Shown piece by piece: positions 1 through 8,176 of a stretch of 64,000 nucleotides of DNA. The notes beneath the pieces are model-generated. The model made no database searches. It was not told the origin of the DNA and saw nothing but the letters and a program-made list of their open reading frames with translations. Position 1 is the stretch's first letter, and the number at the start of each line of letters is the position of its first letter. The stretch lies in NCBI RefSeq assembly GCF_003350295.1, contig NZ_QLYY01000016.1, positions 1 through 64,000 on the forward strand. The letters run 5' to 3'. The translations under genes were made by a program, and so were the position numbers. Source of the stretch: Vibrio tetraodonis. GTDB taxonomy: Bacteria; Pseudomonadota; Gammaproteobacteria; Enterobacterales; Vibrionaceae.

Positions 1-295
1 TGCTTGCCTATAATTTAGTACGTTTAGAAATGATTCATATTGCCGAAGATGCCAATGTAAGCCCAACTCGGGTTAGCTTCACAGCAGCAATAAATTTGAT
101 AGATGCCCAGTTGCGATGGCTAGCGCTCAGCCCCGATGGCACTTTACCTGTCAGGCTCAAACAAATGCGAGAGAGCATCAGCCATTTCATTTTGCCAGAT
201 AAAAGAAAGGACCGAACGTTTCCACGTTCAGTCCTCTTTGTTCGGGCCAAATATCCATTTAGATATAAGTGTTAATACTTATCCGAACGGCATTA
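1..295 (+). mobile_element. Right end of an IS4-family insertion sequence (truncated by window edge)
   Basis: The 3' end of a transposase gene (stop at 273-275) is followed by a segment ending near base 295. Read on the minus strand, that end starts TAATGCCGTTCGGATAAG, which resembles the TAATGCCG... terminal repeat I recall for IS4. The left end and any target duplication lie outside the window or cannot be checked. The element ends about 40 bases from the proS stop codon. Confidence 0.75.
3..275 (+). CDS. IS4-family transposase, C-terminal fragment
   Basis: Reading from base 3 gives an open frame (LAYNLVRLEMIHIAEDA...) that runs off the left edge of the window, so only the last 90 residues are visible. 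The segment has the shape of the IS4 transposase C-terminus: YNLVRLEM, then an SPTRVSF block, then a basic RKDRTFPR tail near the end. The catalytic DDE residues lie upstream, so activity of the full copy cannot be judged. The stop codon precedes the inferred terminal inverted repeat by about 20 bases, as expected for an intact IS end. Confidence 0.7.
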   Translation, partial: LAYNLVRLEMIHIAEDANVSPTRVSFTAAINLIDAQLRWLALSPDGTLPVRLKQMRESISHFILPDKRKDRTFPRSVLFVRAKYPFRYKC

Positions 296-337
296 GATGT
301 ATTACCATCAGCCTTTTTGCGTACTACTTACTAAGAT

Positions 338-2053
338 TTACGCAAGTTGCGCTTTTAGGTGAGCGACGACCTCCGCCATAGCCACCGGAGTCTTGTCTCC
401 AGTGCGACGATTCTTATATTCGAAGTTACCTTCTTTCATGCTGCGATCGCCTATCACGACAGTATGAGGTATGCCAATAAGCTCCATATCAGAGAACATC
501 ACACCAGGGCGCTCTTTGCGGTCATCAAATAAGACTTCGATGCCCATCTCAGAGAGCTCGTGATAAAGCTTCTCAGCCGCTTCTCTTACTTCTTCTGACT
601 TGTGCATGTTCATTGGAACGATAGCCACTTGGAAAGGCGCAAGAGCGTCTGGCCAGATGATGCCATACTTGTCGTGGTTCTGTTCGATAGCTGAAGCAAC
701 AACACGTGATACACCAATACCGTAACAGCCCATTTCTAAAATGGCATTTTTACCGTCAGGACCAAGTACGCCGCAGTTCATTGCTTGAGAGTAAACGTTA
801 CCAAGCTGGAAGATATGACCCACTTCGATACCGCGCTTAAGCATCAAGCTACCTTTACCACATGGGCTAGGATCACCTTCGATTACGTTGCGCAAGTCTT
901 CAATTTGGCCAAGCTCAACATCACGGCCCCAGTTGATGCCAAAATAGTGCTTATCATCAATGTTAGCGCCAGCGCCAAAATCGCTCATTATCGCAACGGT
1001 GCGATCAACGATAAAGGGCAGGCTTAGATTGACTGGACCTAGAGAGCCAGGTCCTGCGCCCACTAGCGCACGAATTTCTTCTTCGGTGGCCATTTCTAAA
1101 GGAGCCGCCACTTGCGGAAGGTTTTCTGCTTTGACTTCGTTTAACTCGTGATCGCCGCGAATGATAAGCGCGATGATATCGGCATCCACTTCTTCAGATG
1201 CTTTGACAAACAGTGTTTTAATCGTTTTTTCAATTGCTAGGCCATGTTGCTCTACAAGCTCGGCGATGGTTTTTGCATTTGGTGTATCAACCAGCGTCAT
1301 CTCTTGATTCGGTTGTACGCGCTCACCAGAAGGAGCCGCTGCTTCTGCTTTTTCTATGTTTGCTGCATAGTCTGATTCTGTCGAGAAGGCGATAAGATCT
1401 TCACCACTTTCAGCCAGCACATGGAATTCTTGTGAGCCGCTACCGCCAATAGCACCAGAATCGGCAAGCACAGGGCGATACTCAAGACCCATACGATCGA
1501 ATGCTTTGCAGTAGGCGTCATGCATAGCATCGTAAGACTTTTGTAGGCCTTCTTTGTCGATATCAAAGCTGTAGGCATCCATCATGCAGAATTCACGTGC
1601 GCGCATCACGCCAAAGCGAGGGCGGCGTTCATCGCGGAACTTAGTCTGGATTTGGTACAAGTTAAGCGGCAACTGCTTGTATGAGCTCACTTCATTGCGC
1701 ACTAGGCTAGTGATCACTTCTTCAGCGGTTGGGCTAAGAACAAACGGACGAGTATGTCGATCAGTAAAGCGAAGTAGCTCAGGGCCCATCTTTTCGCTGC
1801 GGCCTGTCTCTTCCCAAAGTTCAAACGGCTGAACAACGGGCATCAAAGTTTCGACTGCGCCTGCATTGTCGATCTCTTGACGAACGATGTTTTCGACTTT
1901 ACGCAGTACACGAAGACCAGTAGGTAGCCAGGTGTATAAACCTGAAGCCAGCTTACGGATCATACCTGCACGTAGCATGAGCTGGTGGCTCACAACTTCT
2001 GCGTCGTTTGGAGTCTCCTTCAAAGTAGAAAGAAGATAATTACTGGTACGCAT
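338..2053 (-). CDS. proS: Prolyl-tRNA synthetase
   Basis: Class II aminoacyl-tRNA synthetase that charges tRNA-Pro in the cytoplasm. The 571-residue length and the order of parts fit the bacterial-type enzyme. These are an N-terminal class II core with motif 2 ([17 protein letters not shown], near residue 140), an inserted editing domain in the middle (roughly 225-390) that clears Ala-tRNA-Pro, then motif 3 ([12 protein letters not shown]) and a C-terminal anticodon-binding domain. The start at 2053 ([15 protein letters not shown]) is preferred, because the upstream in-frame ATG at 2092 adds 13 residues not found in the family. An IS end lies just downstream. Confidence 0.97.
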   Translation of the reverse strand: MRTSNYLLSTLKETPNDAEVVSHQLMLRAGMIRKLASGLYTWLPTGLRVLRKVENIVRQEIDNAGAVETLMPVVQPFELWEETGRSEKMGPELLRFTDRHTRPFVLSPTAEEVITSLVRNEVSSYKQLPLNLYQIQTKFRDERRPRFGVMRAREFCMMDAYSFDIDKEGLQKSYDAMHDAYCKAFDRMGLEYRPVLADSGAIGGSGSQEFHVLAESGEDLIAFSTESDYAANIEKAEAAAPSGERVQPNQEMTLVDTPNAKTIAELVEQHGLAIEKTIKTLFVKASEEVDADIIALIIRGDHELNEVKAENLPQVAAPLEMATEEEIRALVGAGPGSLGPVNLSLPFIVDRTVAIMSDFGAGANIDDKHYFGINWGRDVELGQIEDLRNVIEGDPSPCGKGSLMLKRGIEVGHIFQLGNVYSQAMNCGVLGPDGKNAILEMGCYGIGVSRVVASAIEQNHDKYGIIWPDALAPFQVAIVPMNMHKSEEVREAAEKLYHELSEMGIEVLFDDRKERPGVMFSDMELIGIPHTVVIGDRSMKEGNFEYKNRRTGDKTPVAMAEVVAHLKAQLA

Positions 2054-2162
2054 TAATTTTATCCGTTTATTAAAGTTATTTTCTCCAGCCAAGAAGGACA
2101 GGAGGAGAGAATCCCCATCAGGGAAATAAATAGCCGCCTATAATATCAGTCAAACGCCTTTG

Positions 2163-2858
2163 TCAAAAGTACTCAATTGCACTAACCGTGACTAAGTTGT
2201 CGCTTATGCTAAATTTGACGTTCAAATCGAATAGATTGACGGCGTATTCTTTACTATCACGCTTGCCTTTTTTATACGCTGGACGTGGATCTTGCGCCAG
2301 CACCTGTTCTATAACGGTTTTCACGTGTTGAGTATCACGGTGCTTGGTTAACTGCTCGGTAGCCGCTGGTGAAAAGCTTACCGCGAGTGTGACGGGCGCG
2401 GTTTCAGCGTAGCCACCATGGGCATCATCTATCGAGTCAGAGTAGGGGATATAAGGTTTGATATCGATAATCGGTGTGCCATCGACGAGATCAACATTGC
2501 CAAGATCAAGATACACTTGCTCACCGACTTTATCTATCCCTTTCATTTCAACCGCCGACATTCCTATGCCATTGGGTCTAAATGTTGAGCGAGACGCAAA
2601 CACGCCGACGCGTTGATTACCCCCCAATCTTGGTGGCCTCACCGTGGGTTTCCAGCCGGCCTCTAAATTTTGATCAAATAAGAACAGCAGCCAAAGGTGT
2701 GAAAACTGATCCAGCTCTCTTACCGCTTCTGAAGTATTGGCGGCGTTGATTAAGCGAACTCTAGAGCGAGCCTCAGTCACAAGCCGCGGCTGGCGAGGAA
2801 CGGCAAACTTCTCTTTATATGGGCTTTCAATAAAACCGATAGGTTCTACAGAATACAT
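2163..2858 (-). CDS. trmO: tRNA (N6-threonylcarbamoyladenosine(37)-N6)-methyltransferase TrmO
   Basis: 231-residue member of the TsaA/YaeB/TrmO family, which uses S-adenosylmethionine to methylate t6A37 in a subset of tRNAs. The N-terminal beta-barrel begins with the typical IGFIESPYKEKFAVPRQP block. The family's RPNGIGMS motif lies near residue 95 and a DIKPYIPYSD block near 135; the C-terminal part also matches the family. It sits upstream of proS on the same strand about 110 bases away, so both are translation-related genes. The start ATG at 2858 gives the family's normal N-terminus. Confidence 0.95.
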   Translation of the reverse strand: MYSVEPIGFIESPYKEKFAVPRQPRLVTEARSRVRLINAANTSEAVRELDQFSHLWLLFLFDQNLEAGWKPTVRPPRLGGNQRVGVFASRSTFRPNGIGMSAVEMKGIDKVGEQVYLDLGNVDLVDGTPIIDIKPYIPYSDSIDDAHGGYAETAPVTLAVSFSPAATEQLTKHRDTQHVKTVIEQVLAQDPRPAYKKGKRDSKEYAVNLFDLNVKFSISDNLVTVSAIEYF

Positions 2859-2914
2859 GGCTTTTCTCTAAAAACAGGGGTGGCGTAAAGCTAACATAAA
2901 AAACACTAGTAATA

Positions 2915-2933
2915 CGTAATGAGAATGGTTATC
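2915..2933. promoter_or_regulatory. Fur-box-like sequence upstream of rpmE2
   Basis: The 19 bases CGTAATGAGAATGGTTATC match 14 of 19 positions of the classical Fur box by eye. They lie between trmO and rpmE2, just upstream of the Zur-like site. Which metal regulator binds is an inference. Confidence 0.45.
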
Positions 2934-2941
2934 ATAAATAA

Positions 2942-2957
2942 CGTTATAACATAACAC
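2942..2957. promoter_or_regulatory. Zur-box-like operator of rpmE2-rpmJ2
   Basis: CGTTATAACATAACAC matches the core of the enterobacterial Zur box (TGTTATANTATAACAT) at nearly all defined positions. It lies 17 bases before the rpmE2 start. Zur control of zinc-free L31/L36 paralogues is established in several gammaproteobacteria; here it is inferred from the site. Confidence 0.7.
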
Positions 2958-2974
2958 TTATTTGAGAATTAACG

Positions 2975-3235
2975 ATGCAAGACAATATCCATCCAGAATA
3001 CCGAACCGTTGTGTTCCATGACACCAGTATTGATGAATACTTTTTGATTGGTTCAACCTTACAAACCGATCGCACTATTGAGTGGAAAGATGGCAAAACT
3101 TACCCCTATTTTACGGTTGAGGTGTCATCTAAATCTCATCCTTTCTACACAGGTAAGCAGCGCGTGATCCACCAAGAAGGTCGAGTGGCGAACTTTAGGC
3201 GTCGATTTGGCCAGTTTTCGAAAGGAAACGAGTAA
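2975..3235 (+). CDS. rpmE2: 50S ribosomal protein L31 type B (zinc-independent paralogue)
   Basis: 86-residue L31 of the long type B form. It contains no cysteine at all, so it lacks the CxxC zinc knuckle of the standard L31. The C-terminal [22 protein letters not shown] block is diagnostic. The known role of this form is to replace the zinc-binding L31 when zinc is short, freeing zinc from ribosomes. A Zur-box-like sequence sits just upstream and the stop codon abuts the rpmJ2 start, so the two form one operon. Confidence 0.95.
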   Translation: MQDNIHPEYRTVVFHDTSIDEYFLIGSTLQTDRTIEWKDGKTYPYFTVEVSSKSHPFYTGKQRVIHQEGRVANFRRRFGQFSKGNE

Positions 3236-3361
3236 ATGAAAGTACTGAAATCATTAAAGAGCGCGAAAAAACGTCATCCTGATTGCCAAATCGTAAAGCG
3301 ACGAGGGCGTCTATATGTGATTTGCAAGGCCAACCCACGTTTTAAAGCGGTTCAGCGCTGA
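3236..3361 (+). CDS. rpmJ2: 50S ribosomal protein L36 type B (zinc-independent paralogue)
   Basis: 41-residue L36. It begins [18 protein letters not shown], carries the [18 protein letters not shown] core and ends [11 protein letters not shown]. It keeps only two cysteines and lacks the first Cys and the final His of the zinc-ribbon form, as in the YkgO-type paralogue. The ATG follows the rpmE2 stop codon with no gap, implying translational coupling, and AAAGGAAACG near the end of rpmE2 can serve as ribosome binding site. Its job with RpmE2 is to replace the zinc-binding proteins under zinc limitation. Confidence 0.95.
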   Translation: MKVLKSLKSAKKRHPDCQIVKRRGRLYVICKANPRFKAVQR

Positions 3362-3576
3362 GCAAATAAAATTAGTGGTGTAACTGATTATATTGATTAT
3401 TGTCGATTATATCGGGTATATCACTAATTTTAGGGTTTTATTCCCTGAGATATCATGATCAGACTAACGATTTGTTACATTTACGACTTTTAATTGATTT
3501 CTTTGTTGAGTAATCTTCGCAGGCTTTGTTGGAAAATTGTTACAAAGCGCAGGAGAAACTAACAAGGAGGGATCAG

Positions 3577-5163
3577 ATGACGTCATCTGCTTCAGTTACA
3601 CCTAACTCACCTAAAAAGCCGATATTCACGCGCTTTTTAGACATGGTAGAGTACCTAGGCAACCTACTGCCTCACCCCATCACATTATTTGTGATCCTTT
3701 GTGCCGCTGTACTGGTCGCATCAGGCATTGCTGGTTTTTTTGAACTATCGGTTGCTGACCCAAGACCAGAAGGTGTAAAAGGGCGAGCGGCAGACGGCAT
3801 GATTCATGTTGTCAGCCTTGTCAATGCCGATGGCCTAGAGTTAATCGTCACCAATTTAGTGAAAAACTTTGTTGGTTTTGCGCCGCTTGGAACCGTTCTC
3901 GTTGCCTTATTGGGTGTTGCAGTTGCCGAACACTCAGGGCTACTTTCTGCTGTGATGCGCGGTATGGTGATGGGCGCTTCAAAGCGCATGGTCACCATCA
4001 CAGTTGTCTTTGCTGGCATTATCTCTAATACGGCTTCTGAGCTTGGTTACGTTGTCCTTATTCCTCTTGCAGCTATGCTGTTTCATTCTTTGGGTCGACA
4101 TCCTTTAGCTGGCCTTGCTGCCGCTTTTGCCGGTGTCTCTGGCGGCTATTCTGCTAACTTGCTGATTGGGACTTTGGATCCTTTGTTATCTGGGATCACA
4201 GAAACCGCCGCGCAATTGATAGACCCAAGCTACACGGTTGGCCCTGAAGTAAACTGGTACTTCATGTTTGTTTCAACTTTCTTTATTGCCGCAACGGGCG
4301 CCTTTGTTACTGAAAAAATTGTTGAGCCTAAACTGGGCAAATACAACCAAGATGAAGCGTCAGAAGATTTATCAAATGACTTAATGGGCAAGCTAACCGA
4401 GGTTGAGAAAAAAGGCATGAAACGCGCCGGCCTTGCAGTTTTGGTTGTGTGTGCATTGCTCGCTTGGACTATAGTGCCAGAAGATGGCATTTTACGCTCC
4501 GATGCTGGCACAGTGGCGGGCTCACCATTTTTGAAAAGTATCGTCGCCTTTATTTTTGTCTTTTTTGCGGTTCCAGGGCTAGTTTACGGCAAAGTTGTCG
4601 GCACAATGAAAACTGACCGTGATGTGATTGATGCCATGTCAAAGTCGATGTCCTCAATGGGCATGTACATTGTACTGGTGTTTTTCGCCGCCCAGTTTGT
4701 CGCCTTTTTCAAGTGGACCAACTTTGGTCAAGTATTTGCTGTGTCGGGCGCAAGCTTTTTGCAAGAGATTGGTTTAACAGGGCCAATGTTGTTCTTCGCC
4801 TTTATTTTGATGTGCGGCTTTATCAACCTGATGATTGGCTCAGCTTCAGCTCAGTGGGCGGTGACGGCGCCTATCTTTGTACCTATGCTGATGCTAGTTG
4901 GCTACGCGCCAGAAACCATTCAAGCGGCGTATCGTATTGGCGATTCGACCACCAATATTATCACGCCTATGATGAGCTACTTCGCCCTTATTCTAGCGGT
5001 TGCGACGCGTTATGTGAAAAACCTTGGTATTGGCACCCTAATAGCCACCATGCTGCCTTATTCACTGTGCTTTATCGTTGGCTGGAGCCTACTCTTCTAC
5101 CTATGGGTATTTGTGTTTGGCCTACCTGTCGGCCCTGGTGCGGCAACCTACTACACGCCGTAA
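3577..5163 (+). CDS. AbgT-family transporter (p-aminobenzoyl-glutamate type)
   Basis: 528-residue polytopic inner-membrane protein of the AbgT family. Family members import p-aminobenzoyl-glutamate or export sulfonamides using the ion gradient. The first membrane helix follows VEYLGNLLPHPITLFVILCA. Conserved blocks include the NTASELGYVVLIPLAA region and, near the C-terminus, AYRIGDSTTNIITPMMSYF. Start 3577 is chosen because AAGGAGG lies six bases upstream, whereas the in-frame start at 3526 has none. No peptidase partner (abgA/abgB) is adjacent, so the real substrate is open. Confidence 0.9.
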   Translation: MTSSASVTPNSPKKPIFTRFLDMVEYLGNLLPHPITLFVILCAAVLVASGIAGFFELSVADPRPEGVKGRAADGMIHVVSLVNADGLELIVTNLVKNFVGFAPLGTVLVALLGVAVAEHSGLLSAVMRGMVMGASKRMVTITVVFAGIISNTASELGYVVLIPLAAMLFHSLGRHPLAGLAAAFAGVSGGYSANLLIGTLDPLLSGITETAAQLIDPSYTVGPEVNWYFMFVSTFFIAATGAFVTEKIVEPKLGKYNQDEASEDLSNDLMGKLTEVEKKGMKRAGLAVLVVCALLAWTIVPEDGILRSDAGTVAGSPFLKSIVAFIFVFFAVPGLVYGKVVGTMKTDRDVIDAMSKSMSSMGMYIVLVFFAAQFVAFFKWTNFGQVFAVSGASFLQEIGLTGPMLFFAFILMCGFINLMIGSASAQWAVTAPIFVPMLMLVGYAPETIQAAYRIGDSTTNIITPMMSYFALILAVATRYVKNLGIGTLIATMLPYSLCFIVGWSLLFYLWVFVFGLPVGPGAATYYTP

Positions 5164-5193
5164 CAAGATAAAGACCAAACCTTTAATCGATTT

Positions 5194-5228
5194 AGCCCCT
5201 AAACACTTTGGTGTTTAGGGGCTTTTTA
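5194..5228 (+). terminator. Rho-independent terminator of the AbgT gene
   Basis: Perfect 13-bp stem (AGCCCCTAAACAC / GTGTTTAGGGGCT) with a 4-base loop, followed by TTTTATT. It sits 30 bases after the stop codon. Confidence 0.93.
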
Positions 5229-5470
5229 TTGGCCCGAGGGTTTTGGGCAGGTAAGAGGTTTTTGCCCCATAATCATTCAGAGCTAATACTCTACACAGTT
5301 TAAGGGAGTGCGTTTTCCCGACTAAAAATTATCAAAGTTTAGCAAATAATGAAGTTCAATTTTACAGTGAAAGCTAGGTGGTTTATTAATATTAAATTAT
5401 GGACTTAATGGCAATTTACAGGTTCCAGTTCATGGGTAAATGACAGTCCCTAAATTGTCTTATTAAATAA

Positions 5471-5809
5471 TCAATGACCAAAGGTGATATTCGGTAGATT
5501 AAGATAATAATTTAAATGATAATCTCGCCATGCTCTATGATCCTCATCTTCCGAATCCTCATTTCCCGGTTCATAATAATGGCTCCCTGGCAAATAAGAT
5601 CTAAGTTCTTTTGGTGTGTGTCCTGAATTATTCTTTTGATCACTGCTGGCGGCGTTACTTTTCTTTATTTCCGCCAATCCATCACATTCTAGTCTGAGTA
5701 ATATAACTGACACATCATTGGTCAACAATAAGCTCGCTATCGTGGATTGCTTATTTTTCCTAAATTTATTTGCCTCTCCAAAGTCCATATTTAACGAAAA
5801 AGTTGACAT
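5471..5809 (-). CDS. Hypothetical protein divergent from arsR
   Basis: I do not recognise this gene. The frame gives about 112 residues (MSTFSLNMDFGEANKFRKNK...) with an acidic patch (EPGNEDSEDEDHRAW) and an aromatic C-terminus; no signal peptide or membrane segment is seen. An upstream ATG at 5839 would lie inside the arsR palindrome, and neither it nor the starts at 5809 or 5788 has a ribosome binding site. It may be a remnant or a leaderless gene. Its promoter, if any, must overlap the ArsR operator, so arsenite could affect it. Confidence 0.35.
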   Translation of the reverse strand: MSTFSLNMDFGEANKFRKNKQSTIASLLLTNDVSVILLRLECDGLAEIKKSNAASSDQKNNSGHTPKELRSYLPGSHYYEPGNEDSEDEDHRAWRDYHLNYYLNLPNITFGH

Positions 5810-5841
5810 ATATGGAATTTCATATATATGATATTCCATAT
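5810..5841. promoter_or_regulatory. 32-bp palindrome, probable ArsR operator
   Basis: The arms ATATGGAAT and ATTCCATAT flank CATATATATG. The dyad is centred between 5825 and 5826 with a single mismatched pair over 32 bases. It ends 23 bases before the arsR ATG, the place expected for an autoregulatory ArsR operator. Confidence 0.75.
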
Positions 5842-5864
5842 GTATTTCCCATTGAAGAGTTCCT

Positions 5865-6203
5865 ATGCTCGATCCAATCCTTCTTTACAAAGCACTTGCT
5901 GCAGAAACTCGGCTTAAATCTCTGCTTTTAATGCAAAAACAAGGAGAGTTATGCGTTTGTGATCTAATGAGGGCGCTTAATCTGAGCCAACCCAAAGTAT
6001 CTCGGCACCTTTCCGAATTACGAAAATACGGACTGGTTCTGGATGAGCGACGCGGTAAGTGGATTTACTACCAGATCAACCCCATGCTCGCACCTTGGGT
6101 CAAGCAAGTGCTGGAGATCACCCTCAAATATAATTTGACACTTATCGAGCCTGAGTTGCGGCTCCTCAAAGGTAAGTCGTGTTCAAACGGTGTAAGCGAA
6201 TGA
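5865..6203 (+). CDS. arsR: ArsR-family arsenite-responsive repressor
   Basis: 112-residue winged-helix repressor of the ArsR/SmtB family. The As(III)-binding motif ELCVCDL is present, with Cys30 and Cys32 in the DNA-binding helix region, followed by the recognition helix (LSQPKVSRHLSELRKYGL). It should repress its own promoter and the downstream acr3 until arsenite or antimonite binds the cysteine pair. A 32-bp palindrome just upstream is the likely operator. The gene is 45 bases ahead of acr3 on the same strand, and no arsC reductase is next to the pair. Confidence 0.95.
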   Translation: MLDPILLYKALAAETRLKSLLLMQKQGELCVCDLMRALNLSQPKVSRHLSELRKYGLVLDERRGKWIYYQINPMLAPWVKQVLEITLKYNLTLIEPELRLLKGKSCSNGVSE

Positions 6204-6248
6204 TGTTCAATTTCGCTGGCTTATTAATTTCAATTGAAAGAGGTTTGT

Positions 6249-7313
6249 ATGACTAACATCTCAAGCTGTGTCGAAACCAGCGCATCTGAAAAAATGAGTT
6301 TTCTCGATCGATACCTAACCGTATGGATTTTTCTTGCCATGGCCTTTGGTGTCGGAGTTGGCGTATTATTTCCCCAAGTCGCTCAGTGGAATGAGAGTCT
6401 ATCTGTTGGCTCAACCAATATTCCACTTGCTATTGGCTTGATCTTAATGATGTATCCGCCACTGGCAAAAGTGAACTACAGCCTTTTAGGGGAAGTGACT
6501 CGCGATAAACGCGCGATAACGCTCTCTTTGGTGATGAACTGGCTGGTAGGGCCTGCCTTAATGTTCCTCTTAGCGATTGTTTTCTTACGAGATCAACCCG
6601 GATATATGGTGGGACTCATCCTGATCGGCCTAGCTCGATGTATTGCTATGGTGTTGGTTTGGAATGACATTTGTGGCGGAAATAAAGAATATGGCGCAAC
6701 CCTCGTTGCTCTAAATAGCGCGTTTCAAATTGTCACCTACAGTTTTATGGCATGGCTATTTATTACTGTTTTACCTCCTTACTTTGGTTTGGAAAGCTTT
6801 GTTGTCGATATCACTATCTGGGATATTGCCCAGAGCGTGTTGATTTATTTAGGTATTCCTTTCTTAGCCGGCTTTTTAAGCCGTAAACTCTTGGTCTCAG
6901 CCAAAGGTGAACAGTGGTACAACTACGTCTTCATTCCGCGCATTTCCCCCATCACTCTGATTGCACTTTTGGCTACCATCGTTTTGATGTTTAGTCTAAA
7001 AGGTGAAATGATCATCGAGTTACCCATGGACGTTCTGAGTATTGCCACACCACTCATCATTTATTTTATGGTGATGTTTTTTGTAAGCTTTTACATCGGA
7101 AAACGTTTGGGGATCCCTTACGATCAAAATGCGTCTATCGCCTTTACTTCATCAGGCAACAACTTTGAATTGGCCATCGCCGTATCCATCGCTGTATTTG
7201 GCTTAAACTCTGATCAAGCGTTTGCCGGTGTCATTGGGCCTTTGGTTGAAGTGCCTGTCTTAATCGCTTTGGTTAACGTCGCTTTGAGAATGAAGCGTAA
7301 ATACTATGTTTAA
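6249..7313 (+). CDS. acr3: Arsenite efflux transporter Acr3
   Basis: 354-residue inner-membrane protein of the ACR3 (BART superfamily) type, which extrudes As(III) using the proton gradient. About ten membrane helices can be traced. The essential cysteine of helix 4 is present ([20 protein letters not shown], Cys131), as is the [14 protein letters not shown] block of helix 9. Start 6249 is chosen because AAAGAGG lies six bases upstream; the frame opens 15 bases earlier without a site. It forms an operon with arsR. Without arsC nearby, arsenate resistance would need a reductase elsewhere. Confidence 0.95.
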   Translation: MTNISSCVETSASEKMSFLDRYLTVWIFLAMAFGVGVGVLFPQVAQWNESLSVGSTNIPLAIGLILMMYPPLAKVNYSLLGEVTRDKRAITLSLVMNWLVGPALMFLLAIVFLRDQPGYMVGLILIGLARCIAMVLVWNDICGGNKEYGATLVALNSAFQIVTYSFMAWLFITVLPPYFGLESFVVDITIWDIAQSVLIYLGIPFLAGFLSRKLLVSAKGEQWYNYVFIPRISPITLIALLATIVLMFSLKGEMIIELPMDVLSIATPLIIYFMVMFFVSFYIGKRLGIPYDQNASIAFTSSGNNFELAIAVSIAVFGLNSDQAFAGVIGPLVEVPVLIALVNVALRMKRKYYV

Positions 7314-7342
7314 AGCCCGTTATCGAAAATAACGCGAATATT

Positions 7343-7373
7343 GCCATGTCTGATTTTGACATGGCATCTTTTC
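7343..7373 (+). terminator. Terminator of arsR-acr3
   Basis: GCCATGTC / GACATGGC stem (8 bp) with a 7-base loop, followed by ATCTTTTC. It lies 30 bases past the acr3 stop. Confidence 0.8.
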
Positions 7374-7462
7374 TATTCATCGTTATTTGCCTTGATTTTT
7401 AATCAAATTGATGGTGCTCTGAATTATTTCTACTTTGGCTATTCCTCCAAAACAACACTAGC

Positions 7463-7837
7463 TTGACCATTGGCAATTCTCTGAAGAAGGCTATTCACCT
7501 TTACTTTTTAACTGATAAGGGGTTTCCGAGCAAGAGTGCAAATTATCGAATTATTCATCCTCATTTTGATAATTATGATGAGCACATTGAGGTTGCAGTA
7601 CCAGGCGCGACCTACCGATATATAACAGAGAAAGGGCGGCACACCATCGAGGTTTGTGAACTACTCCGTTATCACCAAACGGTTGGAAGAAAAAAGGTTG
7701 ACCTTGGTCTTCAAGCGGTTCTACTTGCTGCGGAGAATAATCAAATCCCTGAAATGTTACAGTACGCCATGGAAGAAATCGCAAGAAGACAAGCGGCGTT
7801 TCAGTTGTTCGCATTACTTCGTATACCTTCTTTGTGA
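7463..7837 (+). CDS. Hypothetical protein, TTG start
   Basis: Unrecognised 124-residue frame starting with TTG and without a clear ribosome binding site. It reads as a plausible soluble protein: a mixed N-terminal half (TDKGFPSKSANYRIIHPHFDNYDEHIEVAVPG...) and a helical C-terminal half (LGLQAVLLAAENNQIPEMLQYAMEEIARRQ). An overlapping minus-strand frame (7551-7898) is less protein-like. It may be the 3' remnant of a longer gene, since the upstream sequence gives no start. It lies at the border between the arsenic module and the AT-rich accessory segment. Confidence 0.4.
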   Translation: MTIGNSLKKAIHLYFLTDKGFPSKSANYRIIHPHFDNYDEHIEVAVPGATYRYITEKGRHTIEVCELLRYHQTVGRKKVDLGLQAVLLAAENNQIPEMLQYAMEEIARRQAAFQLFALLRIPSL

Positions 7838-7942
7838 TTGAACTGACCATCTCCCTCCGCTTTTTATAATAAAAAGGGATCTCAGGTGATTTTGCCATAC
7901 CTGAGCTAATTTATGACTTGCTAAATTAGTAAAACCGCCAAC

Positions 7943-8045
7943 GCATTTATGTCCAGAACAGTTTCACTAGGCACTTTCTAGAACTAAAGTGCTGAGTTCG
8001 AGTGCTGTGAATAAGCATATATGAAACGCTTTTGGACATAAATCC
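7943..8045. repeat. ~100-bp element bounded by inverted repeats with an inner hairpin
   Basis: ATTTATGTCCA (7945-7955) is matched exactly by its complement at 8033-8043, and the similarity continues inward with mismatches for about 14 more bases. Inside lies a second hairpin, GCACTTT / AAAGTGC (about 7971-7992). It could be a MITE-like mobile fragment or a folded RNA. No clear target duplication is seen. Confidence 0.5.
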
Positions 8046-8119
8046 ATTCAGACAAGGGAACTTATCACCAATACTGTCAACTAAACACATTTGCGAATAT
8101 AATGATTTCACCAATTAAT

Positions 8120-8134
8120 ATGAACAGTGTTCAT
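8120..8134. promoter_or_regulatory. 15-bp palindrome ATGAACAGTGTTCAT
   Basis: Perfect 7-1-7 dyad located 42 bases before the DUF2799 lipoprotein start, in the probable promoter. The form (TGAACA-N-TGTTCA) is typical of operators for small dimeric repressors such as TetR-family proteins. The regulator is not identified here. Confidence 0.4.
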
Positions 8135-8176
8135 TATACACTCTTTGGTTAGAATCAGTTTAAAGGACAATAATGG

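Larger units (their letters stand above)
7838..8172. other. Gene-free stretch with inverted repeats
   Basis: No gene is seen. The stretch holds a ~100-bp imperfect inverted-repeat element (7943-8045) and a 15-bp palindrome (8120-8134); both are listed separately. The rest is AT-rich without recognisable motifs. Confidence 0.6.

Noticed and set aside
4713..5171. 152-residue plus-strand frame inside the AbgT gene
   Set aside because: It lies wholly in another frame of a well-supported membrane transporter gene and is a shadow.
7551..7898. 115-residue minus-strand open frame
   Set aside because: It overlaps the plus-strand frame 7463-7837 almost fully, has a less protein-like composition and no ribosome binding site.
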